A stretch of 64,000 nt of DNA from a bacterium (GTDB taxonomy: Bacteria > UBA8248), in assembly GCA_022825065.1 (NCBI GenBank), contig JAJDYR010000034.1:1-64000 (forward strand), read 5' to 3'. Position numbers and translations under genes: made by a program. Below the pieces are notes generated by a model. It did not search any database and had not been told where the DNA came from. It saw only the letters and a program-made list of their open reading frames with translations. This document shows positions 18,531 through 26,844 of the stretch, piece after piece. Numbering within the stretch: the first letter of the stretch is position 1; each line of letters starts with the position of its first letter.

Positions 18531-19565
18531 ATGGAAATAGGCAAACTATCGAAAGATCTCAAGGATGCGTACCGGAGGGAGAACGTCAACCGCCGCGTGC
18601 ATGACTTCGAGAGCTGGCTCGACCGGGCAACGGCGGAGTCCAATGGCGCGACCGGGTACGATCACACCGAAACAGTAAATACCTACTACGACCTTTGCAG
18701 CGATTTCATGGTGTGGGGCTGGGGCGAATCCCTGCACTTCGCGCCCCTCTCGCCCGAGGAGAGTCTGGAGGAGTCCAAAGTCCGGCACCAGCGGTTGATG
18801 ATCGACAAACTGGAGTTGCAGAGGGTAATGGCGGTGATCGATGTCGGTTGCGGAATCGGCGGCCCGATGCGCCGCGTCGCCCGTGAGGCGGGCGTCCGGG
18901 TCGTCGGGATCAACATCAACAAAACCCAGTTGGAAAGGGCGAGGAGGTTGACCGCCGAGGCGGGGCTCGACCACTTGATCGATTACGAGGTATGCAGCTT
19001 CATGGATATGAGCACCATCGAGGACGAGGCGTTCGACCGGGGTTACGCCATCGAGTCGACGTGTCATGCGCCGGACAAGCAACGCGCGTTCGCAGAGATA
19101 TTCCGCGTGCTGAAACCCGGCGCCCTGTTCTGGGGGCAGGAGATGTGCCTGACGGACGAGTTCGACTCGAGCAACGCCCGGCACCGGACCATTAAGCGTG
19201 AACTCATGCGCGGTATTGCGCTCAAGGAAATCGCGACGTTCGGGGAAGTGAACCTGGCGCTCGAAGCGGCGGGATTCCAGGTCATCGAGGGGACGGACCG
19301 GGACGTCCGGGAAGAACCATCCACGCCATGGTATCAACCTATGGAGAGTCGGCACGGGACGTTGGGCAACGCCTTGCGCAGGCTTCCGCGGGGCCGCAAA
19401 GCGTTCCTCGCGGGATCGAAGCTGGCCGAGGTGGTTCGGCTGTTTCCGAAGGGTTCCGCAGAAGTCGTCCGGCTCCTGGAGCGGACAGCAGACGCCTATG
19501 TCACGGGTGGAAAAGCGGGCCTCTTCACGCCACTGTACTGTTTCCTGGCTCGCAAACCCCTTTAG
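18531..19565 (+). CDS. Sterol C-24 methyltransferase 2 (ERG6/SMT family)
   Basis: A 344-residue paralogue of the enzyme at 4374. It has region I WGWGESLHFAPL (62-73), the SAM loop VIDVGCGIGGP (102-112), ININKTQLERA, the ESTCHAPDK motif and a C-terminal sterol-MT domain ending GGKAGLFTPLYCFLARKPL. It differs from the first copy at substrate-facing motifs: ESTCHAPDK against ESMPHAPNK, and GQEMCLTDEFD against GYEWCLTEDFD. The two copies may therefore act on different side chains, such as first and second C-24 methylation. An ATG at 18507 is also in frame, but 18531 lies closer to a GGAAGG site. The gene stands alone downstream of the GPP34-P450 gene. Confidence 0.9.
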   Translation: MEIGKLSKDLKDAYRRENVNRRVHDFESWLDRATAESNGATGYDHTETVNTYYDLCSDFMVWGWGESLHFAPLSPEESLEESKVRHQRLMIDKLELQRVMAVIDVGCGIGGPMRRVAREAGVRVVGININKTQLERARRLTAEAGLDHLIDYEVCSFMDMSTIEDEAFDRGYAIESTCHAPDKQRAFAEIFRVLKPGALFWGQEMCLTDEFDSSNARHRTIKRELMRGIALKEIATFGEVNLALEAAGFQVIEGTDRDVREEPSTPWYQPMESRHGTLGNALRRLPRGRKAFLAGSKLAEVVRLFPKGSAEVVRLLERTADAYVTGGKAGLFTPLYCFLARKPL

Positions 19566-20333
19566 GCCCGATTGTCGCCGTGCCCTCGGGTCACGTCAAT
19601 CGTTCATCATCGGTTACAGATTCCTCCTTTTCCCAGCGACCCCTCCACGACGGCAGGTTGATATGGAGACCTCTCAGGTCCCGGTGCAGTGCGTACGACG
19701 GATTATCCGGGAATGTGAGCAGGTAGGAGGACGGGTAAGAGAAAATGGTCGATGAGACAGGATCGGGAAAACCAGGGTATTGCCGAGAACCCTCGAGCTC
19801 GCCGGGCCGAATTGGACCCGATCCACGCATCTCCATACAGACCCGCGGCGAATTATATGCCGCACCAAGTGGTCGGACATACGACTGTACCTGACCAAGG
19901 ACCCCGAATCGTTCAAAAGACATGCTTGCATTTACGGGGTCGTCCACATACATTCTTTCGTGGGGTGATGGAAGCTAGCAAAACATAGGTCCAAAACGAC
20001 TACACCACACAAATCAACAAATGCTTCCGATACCAAAAGACAATATCACCGCTTAACTGAATGGTTACACCCGCGCGTAACCGTTCGCTGGTGGGGTGAT
20101 GAGGAACAGGAAAACACCAGATCAAGCTGACTACACCGCACAAAATCAACAAATACTTTCGCTTCCAGAGACAATATCACCGCGTAACCGAATGATTACC
20201 CCGGTCTTCGACGACTCGCGCCCCCTGGGATGCTCTGGGGTTATAATGAGTCCGCTTGCGTCTTGATTACATTTATTTCAATGAATTTATAACCGGCTTG
20301 AAAACAATAATTTATTTTTCATATTCTGGATAA
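19566..20333. other. Non-coding stretch downstream of the sterol island
   Basis: No gene is seen. Its only clear structure is the direct repeat at 19961-20202. The drop in GC from about 20260 marks the edge of the next block. Confidence 0.5.
19961..20202. repeat. Two imperfect direct repeats of about 112 bp
   Basis: Unit 1 is 19961-20072 and unit 2 is 20092-20202. Both begin TGGGGTGATG, share ACTACACCRCACAAA, ATCAACAAAT and GACAATATCACCGC, and end AATGRTTACMCC. The 131-bp period recalls integrative-element ends, but no integrase or known att core is present. Confidence 0.65.
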
Positions 20334-20375
20334 TTCGATAAATTTCGATAAATTTACGGGGTCTTTCGATAAATT
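20334..20375 (+). repeat. TTCGATAAATT short repeats
   Basis: Three copies of TTCGATAAATT (20334, 20344, 20365) surround a TACGGGGT core. The same motif occurs in reverse orientation at about 24246-24290, so related sequences border the block 20334-24290. Confidence 0.6.
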
Positions 20376-20514
20376 GATGGGGTATTTTGGGAAAGGTTCC
20401 CGGCCGGATTCAAACCGGGAACGAGGCTGATCCTACTTCGGAGCGGAGGAGGCCGGAAGGTGCAAATGCGAGGAAATGCGGGGAATCGCACGTTCGAGCG
20501 GAGGAATCCATAGG

Positions 20515-21186
20515 ATGCAGGGACGAGAGAATCCAGCGCGCGCGCTTTTCCCTGAAATCCGCCAAGTCGCTGATTTATATGAGGTAGAGACGGAAGGCCT
20601 CTCCGAGGCGGTCTTGCGCAGAACGAGGGAGGAGAAGAGCTGGGGCGCCTGGTCGATCCGGGATCAGGTGAGCCACGTGGCGTCCCTGCCCTACCGGTGG
20701 CTGCTGGTCCGCTGGGGGACGACCCTCTTCGGAGACGGCCTCCCGCGCGATGAGGCGCTCCTCACCCGCTTCGACGGGCGGATGATGAAGGAGGCGTATT
20801 GCCCGCAAATTCAAGATCTTATCGGTGTCATGCGGGACTCGTTCGGCCTCGTCTGGGAGGTGCTGGGAGCGGAGACGAGCGAGTCCATCCGCGACGGGAG
20901 AAACATCACCGAGCGCGTGCCGCGCGGCATGAAACGGCCCGGAACCGGCGAGGACGTGCGCAGGTGGCGCGAAAACGTCACCCTGAAGGCCCACCGCACC
21001 GGCGTGTGGATCGACCCCGAAGATACTGAATTATTTCACTTTAACCTCGAATACACGTTCCGCCACATCCTCTGGGAGGCGTACGCGCATCTCAACACCA
21101 TCCAGATGCACAAGAAAGAAGAAGGCCTGGAGCCGCTCGTCCGGATTCCGCAAGAGGGTTACATCGGCGTGCTGGAATGGGAATAA
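20515..21186 (+). CDS. DinB-like four-helix protein
   Basis: A 223-residue soluble protein with a DinB-like pattern. An N-terminal helix is followed by WSIRDQVSHVASLPYRWLL around residues 44-62, and the C-terminal half has FRHILWEAYAHLNTIQMH. The conserved His pairs in these helices bind a metal in DinB/YfiT relatives, some of which are thiol-dependent transferases. The substrate is unknown. The ATG at 20515 has a GGAGGA site about 9 bases upstream. An earlier in-frame start at 20476 lacks a ribosome site. The selenoprotein gene follows 67 bases later. Confidence 0.65.
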   Translation: MQGRENPARALFPEIRQVADLYEVETEGLSEAVLRRTREEKSWGAWSIRDQVSHVASLPYRWLLVRWGTTLFGDGLPRDEALLTRFDGRMMKEAYCPQIQDLIGVMRDSFGLVWEVLGAETSESIRDGRNITERVPRGMKRPGTGEDVRRWRENVTLKAHRTGVWIDPEDTELFHFNLEYTFRHILWEAYAHLNTIQMHKKEEGLEPLVRIPQEGYIGVLEWE

Positions 21187-21253
21187 CACCCATATAAACA
21201 ATCATTTGCGTGAATGGAATCATTCGCATCCAAACCCGGGAGGACAGACAAAC

Positions 21254-21817
21254 ATGGTGGAGAGCATCAACTATCCCTGGCATGAGAGCACCGTGCCCGG
21301 CGAGCGGCCGATCGACAAGCCCGAACTACCGAAAGACGGTTACGAGATCACCATGCTCGCGGAGACGGAGACGATGGACGACGGGCAGCTCAAAATCGGG
21401 CGATTCCGGCACTTCGAGGTATTCAGCGACGAGCCGCCCCGCATCGGCGGAGAGGACAGGTATCCGCAACCCCTCACGTACATCGCCATGGGGGTCGGCT
21501 TCTGACTGTTGACCCAGCTTGGGCGGTACGCCCATATGACGAAAACCACCTTCGAGAAGGCCTCCTGCCGCGTGGAATTCGATTATTTCCTGAAAGGTTC
21601 CGTCCTGAAAGGCGACGTGAACTCGGGATGCCGAAGGGTGCGCACGCACTTCAAGGTCGAATCGAGCGAAACGGAAGAGAAAATCCTGAACATCATCCGG
21701 TTGGCGAAACAAGGCTGCTATGCCGAGCAGATGGTTCAGACGGCGGTGCCGCTCACGAGCACGGTTGAACTGAACGGCAAAAACCTTGATCTGGAAGGAA
21801 TTACGGACACGGATTAA
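21254..21817 (+). CDS. OsmC-like selenoprotein (TGA at 21503 read as Sec)
   Basis: A 187-residue OsmC/Ohr-family protein interrupted by one in-frame TGA at codon 84. Before it the reading is EVFSDEPPRI...PQPLTYIAMGVGF; after it LLTQLGRYAHM continues in the same frame. In OsmC proteins this position is the peroxidatic Cys at the start of a long helix, and the partner Cys is here C155 (KQGCYAEQM). The Cys-to-Sec substitution, conserved coding on both sides and a SECIS-like hairpin at 21520 argue for recoding, not decay. OsmC-like proteins are a known bacterial selenoprotein family. Predicted role: thiol-dependent peroxide or organic hydroperoxide reduction. The ATG follows GGGAGGA. Standard annotation would split it into two fragments. 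Confidence 0.85.
21520..21534 (+). promoter_or_regulatory. Bacterial SECIS-like hairpin
   Basis: A six-base-pair stem TGGGCG/CGCCCA encloses the loop GTA. The loop starts 20 bases after the TGA at 21503-21505, in the range used by bacterial SECIS elements, and opens with G followed by U. This is the expected SelB binding position. Confidence 0.7.
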
Positions 21818-21835
21818 CGCGAACGAGGGAGTTTC

Positions 21836-21911
<76 letters not shown>

Positions 21912-22091
21912 AGTATGTGGAGCAATCGACAGACAACCAAGGGTTGTTGCTTATCGGCCCATTTCCCGGAAAGGCAAGTGTTTCCATACCCTTATCAGGA
22001 AGACGGGATTCTAAAACGCGCAATCTCAGGCGTCAACATGAAAACGCCTTGTGCTCTTGATGTTATACCGTCTCCTCCTTATGGTGAGAGC

Positions 22092-23105
22092 ATGGCGAAA
22101 CGGTTTCCATTTCCCGTGGGTAAGCTTCCCCCGGACGTGCTGGGCGCTCTGCTCGAGAACACGACTTCTCACCCGCGTCTCATCGTGGGTCCACAGGTTG
22201 GAGAAGACGCCGCCGTCATCGACATGGGGGATCGCTATCTCGTCGCGAAATCAGACCCCATCACGTTCGTTGAACACCATATCGGGCGCTACGCCGTACA
22301 CGTGAACGCGAACGACGTCGCCTGCATGGGCGCAACCCCCCTGTGGTTTCTGATGACCTTGCTCCTGCCGGAAGGCCGCGCTGATGAGGCGATGGTAAGC
22401 CGTATTTGGCAAGAAGTGGGAGACGCATGCGACGATTTGGGGGTCACCTTATGCGGCGGACATACGGAGATTACATCGGGGCTGGAATTTCCGATCCTCT
22501 CGGGCCACATGCTGGGTGAAGTGTCCAAGGAGAATCTGATTCGTGGCGCGGATGCGCAGGCGGATGACCTGATTCTGCTTACACGCGCGATACCCGTCGA
22601 GGGAACGGCGATCCTGGCGGATGCGAAATACGATGATCTGAAAAGCATCCTGGATGTCGAGATACTCGAGAATGCGAAAAGGTACCTGGAATCTCCCGGC
22701 ATCAGCGTGGTGGCGCAAGCTCTGGCGGCGGCCGGAACCGGCTCCGTGCACGCGATGCACGACCCGACCGAAGGCGGCCTCGCCACCGGCGTCCATGAAA
22801 TGGCGAGGGCAGCGGGTTTGGGGGCCATCGTGGAGGAGAGCCGTATCCCCATCTCCCTTGAGGGTGGAGAGATTTGCAAAGCGTTGGATATCAATCCCTT
22901 GGGCGTTATTACGTCAGGAGCGCTTTTGCTGGCGGTTCCGGCGGAAGGTGAAGAAACCGTTCAGGAAGCGCTCACGGCGACGGGTGCGATGGGCGTTCGC
23001 ATCGGTAAATTCTGCTCGCCGGAATCGGGGGTGATGATTCGCCGCGACGAGAAGATTTTTCCGCTGCAACGCTTTGATGCCGATGAAATCTCCAAGGTGC
23101 TGTGA
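22092..23105 (+). CDS. AIR synthase/HypE-like protein
   Basis: A 337-residue protein of the PurM/HypE/ThiL/SelD ATP-binding superfamily. Visible blocks are GPQVGEDAAVIDMGD (N-terminal), VHVNANDVACMGATPLWFL, CGGHTEIT and HDPTEGGLATGVHE. It resembles stand-alone HypE-like AIR synthase homologues. It lacks the C-terminal Cys motif on which HypE is carbamoylated, and the N-terminal Cys/Sec-Gly-x-Lys motif of SelD, so neither role is supported despite the neighbouring selenoprotein. The substrate is unknown; ATP-dependent phosphorylation or dehydration is the family chemistry. The ATG at 22092 is chosen because family similarity begins there. The HAD gene starts 10 bases after the stop. Confidence 0.8.
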   Translation: MAKRFPFPVGKLPPDVLGALLENTTSHPRLIVGPQVGEDAAVIDMGDRYLVAKSDPITFVEHHIGRYAVHVNANDVACMGATPLWFLMTLLLPEGRADEAMVSRIWQEVGDACDDLGVTLCGGHTEITSGLEFPILSGHMLGEVSKENLIRGADAQADDLILLTRAIPVEGTAILADAKYDDLKSILDVEILENAKRYLESPGISVVAQALAAAGTGSVHAMHDPTEGGLATGVHEMARAAGLGAIVEESRIPISLEGGEICKALDINPLGVITSGALLLAVPAEGEETVQEALTATGAMGVRIGKFCSPESGVMIRRDEKIFPLQRFDADEISKVL

Positions 23106-23115
23106 GGAAACAATA

Positions 23116-23700
23116 ATGAAGCGACCTTTGGAGGGCGTGCTGCTCGATTTTGACGGCACGCTCACGAAACCCGCCTTCGACTGGCCCGCCATGAAAGATG
23201 AGATGGGCTTGCTGGACGGGGATATATCCATTCTGGATTATCTCCCTACGCAATCCCCCGAACGCGCGAGAGAGATATCGGATATCCTTGAAAAACATGA
23301 GCTTAGAGCCGCCGACAAGGCCGAAGCCAACGACGGCGCGCATGATTTGCTCGCTTATTTGAGGACGAAAAGAATCCCCTTCGGGGTCGTTACGAACAAC
23401 GCGGAGCGGCATGTCCTGAAGATGGTGAAAAAAATCAACGTCTCGTTCGAGGTTCTGATCACCCGGGATATCGGCTACTGGAAGCCGGACCCGAGACCAA
23501 TGCTGGCAGGCGCCGAGGCCATCGGCGTAACGCCCGGCAAATGCGTCGTCATCGGGGACGGGAAATACGACATGATGGCGGCTGAAGCGGCGGGAATGCT
23601 GTCGGTTCACCTGTCGGAGCGTTCCTCGATTCCCAGCGATTTGACCCTTCGCACCCTCCGGGAAGCGCCCGCCCTGCTCGATCAACTCCTTGATACATAA
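23116..23700 (+). CDS. HAD-superfamily phosphatase
   Basis: A 194-residue HAD hydrolase of phosphoglycolate-phosphatase type. Motif I is LLDFDGTLT (nucleophile D11, acid D13), motif II VVTNN, motif III lysine in YWKPDPRPM, and motif IV GDGKYDMMAA. A helical cap lies between motifs I and II. The specific phosphate ester cannot be told. It follows the AIR synthase-like gene by 10 bases, so the two are probably co-transcribed and may act on linked metabolites. Confidence 0.85.
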   Translation: MKRPLEGVLLDFDGTLTKPAFDWPAMKDEMGLLDGDISILDYLPTQSPERAREISDILEKHELRAADKAEANDGAHDLLAYLRTKRIPFGVVTNNAERHVLKMVKKINVSFEVLITRDIGYWKPDPRPMLAGAEAIGVTPGKCVVIGDGKYDMMAAEAAGMLSVHLSERSSIPSDLTLRTLREAPALLDQLLDT

Positions 23701-24392
23701 AGACTTGGGGCACGCCCCGAAAGACATGCCCCATTCAGGAAGGAATCCGCCCAACTCGGGCGAATCACTTGGCGAGATGTCAGTGAATCAGCATCAGGGG
23801 ATCCTTCAACTGACCACCGGGGAGAAAAGGCTCCTCTATGAAAGGCGCCCATTGAGGGCAAAAGGTTCACACTCCTATTAAAAGCAATAATCATGCCAAA
23901 ATAGGGGATTCGCCGCTCCAAAATCGATCTCTCCCTTAACCCTAAATTTATCAATGCGATACAAGATCTCTCCAGGGCGCGAAAACCCGGAAGAACCCTC
24001 CCGGTTGCGGCGTCCGGCTTCTCGTTTGACTATTTTTCGGGAACCGGCGGTTCGGGTCTGACAAAATGTCAATCCGGGGTCCGGGTGAGCGCCACGAAAA
24101 ACCCTGAATCGCGCTAATCGAAAAAACACCCGCAATTCCCCGCAATTCCGCGCAATTGCCGTCATCGCAGGCCTGGTCGATCATGGCAGAATTCCCCTGC
24201 GCCCGGATTCCGCGGCGTCATCTCAAAACAAATAAATTGCCGGATATTTACCGAAAAACCCCGTGAATTTATCGAATTTTATCGAAATTTACGGAAATTC
24301 ATTTTTCTCCGGACAAACCGGTCGGCTCCGTTATCATACGCGCGCGCTCTCTTCATCCCATCATTGCAAGTGCGGGGAAATGCGACTGAAGA
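23701..24392. other. Non-coding stretch with short repeats
   Basis: No gene is seen. It contains a 10-bp tandem repeat of CGCAATTCCC (three copies, 24131-24160, the last degenerate) and, at 24246-24290, AATTTATCGAA motifs in reverse orientation to those at 20334-20375. Confidence 0.5.
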
Positions 24393-24800
24393 GGGCCTGT
24401 TGAAAAAGGCCCGTGGAGCGATTTTGGGAATTCAGGCAACCGACGAGAGAGAAGAATCACTCCCCCCTAGAGGGGGTTGTTGAAAAGCCCTGCCCGACCT
24501 TCGATATTGTTCGCCGTAGCGGACGGGCCCCTGCGCCTGTCCGTGGCCTCCGTGCCTGTCCTGACGAAAGACAACCACGAAGAGCAGGACAGGCACGGAG
24601 GCCAGGACAACCCTTTTGGGTTGTCCTGCTACAAAACCATCACGTCTGCGCCGCGTGAACCTCCTTGACGCCGATCCCGAAACAGGCTTTTTCAACGTCC
24701 CCTTGTCAGGGGGGGTTGGAAAAATCAAAACCCCCTCGGCCCGGCGGTGGGCGCGGCCTTGTTAGACCCCCTGACAAGGGGGGGAGGGGGGTGGTGGGCA
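24393..24800. repeat. Compound intergenic repeat cluster
   Basis: It contains GGGCCTGTTGAAAAAGGCCC at the left, a second TTGTTGAAAAGCCC near 24477, nested palindromes built on CAGGACAGGCACGGAGGCC and its inverse (about 24540-24615), and CCCCTTGTCAGGGGG / CCCCCTGACAAGGGG modules (24700-24790). It shares modules with the elements at 17726, 51180 and 59717. Confidence 0.6.
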
Positions 24801-24889
24801 GGGCGAGAGGAGCGTCCCGTCTCCCTCCCCGGGGTGAATGGAATCCGTGCGGCCGGCAAGGGGCCGCCGTGTCCGCAAAGGCGCTCTTT

Positions 24890-25241
24890 CACCCCCCGCT
24901 CGGGAGCGAGAGTCAGGCGTACTGCTTCAGATGTTGCGCGTGATTGCTAGATGAACCCGGCGACGGTGCCCTTCGCCGCGTCGAGGAAGCTGCCCGGGAA
25001 GATGCCCAGCAGCAGCGTCCCCACCACCAGCACCACCATCGCGAAGAAGAGCGAGGGCGCGCTCGAGAGGCTCATCACCTTCTGGCTCTCGCCCCGGTTC
25101 TCCATGTACAACACCATGATGATGCGCCCGTAGTAGTACATCGAGACCGCGCTCATCACGAGCCCGATGGCGGCGAGCCAGTAGTACTCGTTCTGCACCG
25201 CCGCGGCGAACAGGTAGAGCTTGCCCACGAAGCCGGCCGTC
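24890..25241 (-). repeat. Partial duplicate of the nuoN 3' end and flank, copy A
   Basis: About 350 bases nearly identical to 26493-26844, offset by 1603 bases. It covers the last ~98 codons of nuoN plus about 57 bases after its stop. Similarity ends abruptly at ...GCCGGCCGT. Confidence 0.9.
24947..25240 (-). pseudogene. nuoN: Truncated nuoN 3' fragment
   Basis: It encodes the final ~98 residues of NuoN (FVGKLYLFAAAVQNEYYWLA ... LDAAKGTVAGFI), almost identical to the intact gene at 26550. The first four-fifths, including the catalytic Glu and Lys helices, is missing, and upstream sequence is unrelated. It is not functional as NuoN. It marks a segmental duplication that now flanks two secreted-protein genes as a direct repeat. 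Confidence 0.9.
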
Positions 25242-25480
25242 ACTTCACAAACGTCTGACTCGTCCGTCTTGACACCCAATCGCCCGGATGCCACGGTGCT
25301 CATGCGACACGTAAACACGGGTTTGGGAATGTGCAAGGGCTCCTTGGAATTCGGGTCCGTCCTTTCGGACAAACTCCCTTCATTCCAAATACCGACATGG
25401 TGGGGTTAGCCACCATCAACGAACGTTGACCTTATGGCGTATCACACCCCACCCGTTCACTCAATCGGGAGGGGTTTCTC

Positions 25481-26035
25481 ATGCGAAAATTCACGGCTGG
25501 ATTGATTCTTGCAGCGCTCATTATCGGGCTGGGGGCCAGCGTGGCCCAAGCGGAATACACGCTTCCGATGCGCAGTGCTGACGGGAAAATATGCTTCCCG
25601 AAAGAGCATTGCTCCGTTCCGTGGACAAGATACCTGGGCAGGTCTACCGGCTATATTCCGGGGTGGCGCGGATGGCATTGCGAACCCAGGAATCGCTTCT
25701 GCTGGACGGGTGAGCTCGGTCGTGGATGCGGCCCTTGCTCTACTAAAACGCCTCCCGAAAGCAACTGGGCGCGCCTCCACAGAGAGCGGCCAAACTATAG
25801 AGCCGAGATGATGAAGCACATCATCGAACCTTGTTACAGGGCAAAGATTCTTTCCAAAGGTCTCAATCAACATGTGAAAATGTCCGAAGCGCTTGAGTTG
25901 ATGAAATTATTCGGCAAGGAAAATGAAGAGAGAATGTTCAAAACAATGTTGCCACTGGTTAGGAAAATGAAGAGCCGAAAAGCACGCATGCTTCTCTACA
26001 AATATGGAGCCAGGACGTGCATCAATGCCAAATAG
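25481..26035 (+). CDS. Secreted cysteine-containing protein of unknown function
   Basis: 184 residues with a clear Sec signal peptide (MRKFTAGLILAALIIGLGASVAQA, cleavage after AQA). The mature part has a Cys- and Trp-rich N-terminal half (CFPKEHC, GWHCEPRNRFCW, GCGPC) that could form disulfides, then a basic helical C-terminal half. I do not recognise the family. The start has a strong GGGAGGGG site. It sits between the two nuoN 3' copies with another small secreted protein 18 bases downstream. Expected location is the periplasm or outside the cell. Confidence 0.7.
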   Translation: MRKFTAGLILAALIIGLGASVAQAEYTLPMRSADGKICFPKEHCSVPWTRYLGRSTGYIPGWRGWHCEPRNRFCWTGELGRGCGPCSTKTPPESNWARLHRERPNYRAEMMKHIIEPCYRAKILSKGLNQHVKMSEALELMKLFGKENEERMFKTMLPLVRKMKSRKARMLLYKYGARTCINAK

Positions 26036-26053
26036 GCTTTGGGAGATATGCCG

Positions 26054-26329
26054 ATGATTCGACTGGGAGCGTTGATAGTTTTCGCCACGCTTCTTTGTAC
26101 GGCCAGCCTGGTGGAAGCGCACATGCCGGACAGATGCCGCAGGTTACTTCTCGCCGCGGAAAGGGAAACGAGGGAGGTGGTGCGGAAGAACGAAAGCGCC
26201 CGCGCCCTCATCAGGCGGAAAGAACCGCCAGATCACCTTATGGATGCTGCGGAGAAATTGCTCCGGGCGATGACCTACCAGAATATGGCACTTGGGAAGG
26301 TTCTCAACTGCATCGCTAAATTCCGATAG
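26054..26329 (+). CDS. Small secreted helical protein of unknown function
   Basis: 91 residues with a signal peptide (MIRLGALIVFATLLCTASLVEA, cleavage after VEA). The mature part is charged and helical, with two Cys (MPDRC and NCIAKFR) that could pair. The start at 26054 has GGGAGA 7 bases upstream; an ATG at 26048 is too close to it. It follows the other secreted gene by 18 bases, so the two may act together. No family is recognised. Confidence 0.6.
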   Translation: MIRLGALIVFATLLCTASLVEAHMPDRCRRLLLAAERETREVVRKNESARALIRRKEPPDHLMDAAEKLLRAMTYQNMALGKVLNCIAKFR

Positions 26330-26492
26330 CTCCAGCCATCAAGCTATGTATATAATTCCCAAAAATAAGCCCTAAGCTAAGAAATTCAGTATAGTTATTC
26401 ACTCAGGACAACAGGACATAATCCATGAGACGAGGCCGACCGGAAGCACACCCCTGAACAAAGCGCGCCTAAACCACAAATGCGCGCTGCAT

Positions 26493-26844
26493 CACCCCCC
26501 GCTCAAGCACGAGAGTCAGGCGTACTGCTTCAGATGTTGCGTGTGATTGCTAGATGAACCCGGCGACGGTGCCCTTCGCCGCGTCCAGGAAGCTGCCCGG
26601 GAAGATGCCCAGCAGAAGCGTCCCCACCACGAGCACCACCATCGCGAAGAAGAGCGAGGGCGCGCTCGAGAGGCTCATCACCTCCTGGGTATCGCCCCGG
26701 TTCTCCATGTACAACACCATGATGATGCGCCCGTAGTAGTACATCGAGACCGCGCTCATCACCAGCCCGATGGCGGCGAGCCAGTAGTACTCGTTCTGCA
26801 CCGCCGCGGCGAACAGGTAGAGCTTGCCGACGAAGCCCGCCGTC
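26493..26844 (-). repeat. Partial nuoN duplicate, copy B (within intact nuoN)
   Basis: The parental copy of the 350-bp direct repeat described at 24890. It includes the nuoN 3' end and 57 bases of flank. Confidence 0.9.

Noticed and set aside
18265-18604. Small gene upstream of sterol methyltransferase 2
   Set aside because: No ribosome site, no family match, and it overlaps the methyltransferase start.
19961-20202. CRISPR array
   Set aside because: Only two long imperfect units, no short regular spacers and no cas genes.
22092-23105. SelD (selenophosphate synthetase) for the neighbouring selenoprotein
   Set aside because: The superfamily fits, but the Cys/Sec-Gly-x-Lys motif near the N-terminus is absent and the sequence is HypE-like.
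24947-25372. A small independent gene ending in NuoN-like sequence
   Set aside because: The N-terminal part is unrelated filler and the rest is a copied nuoN tail, so it is a fragment.
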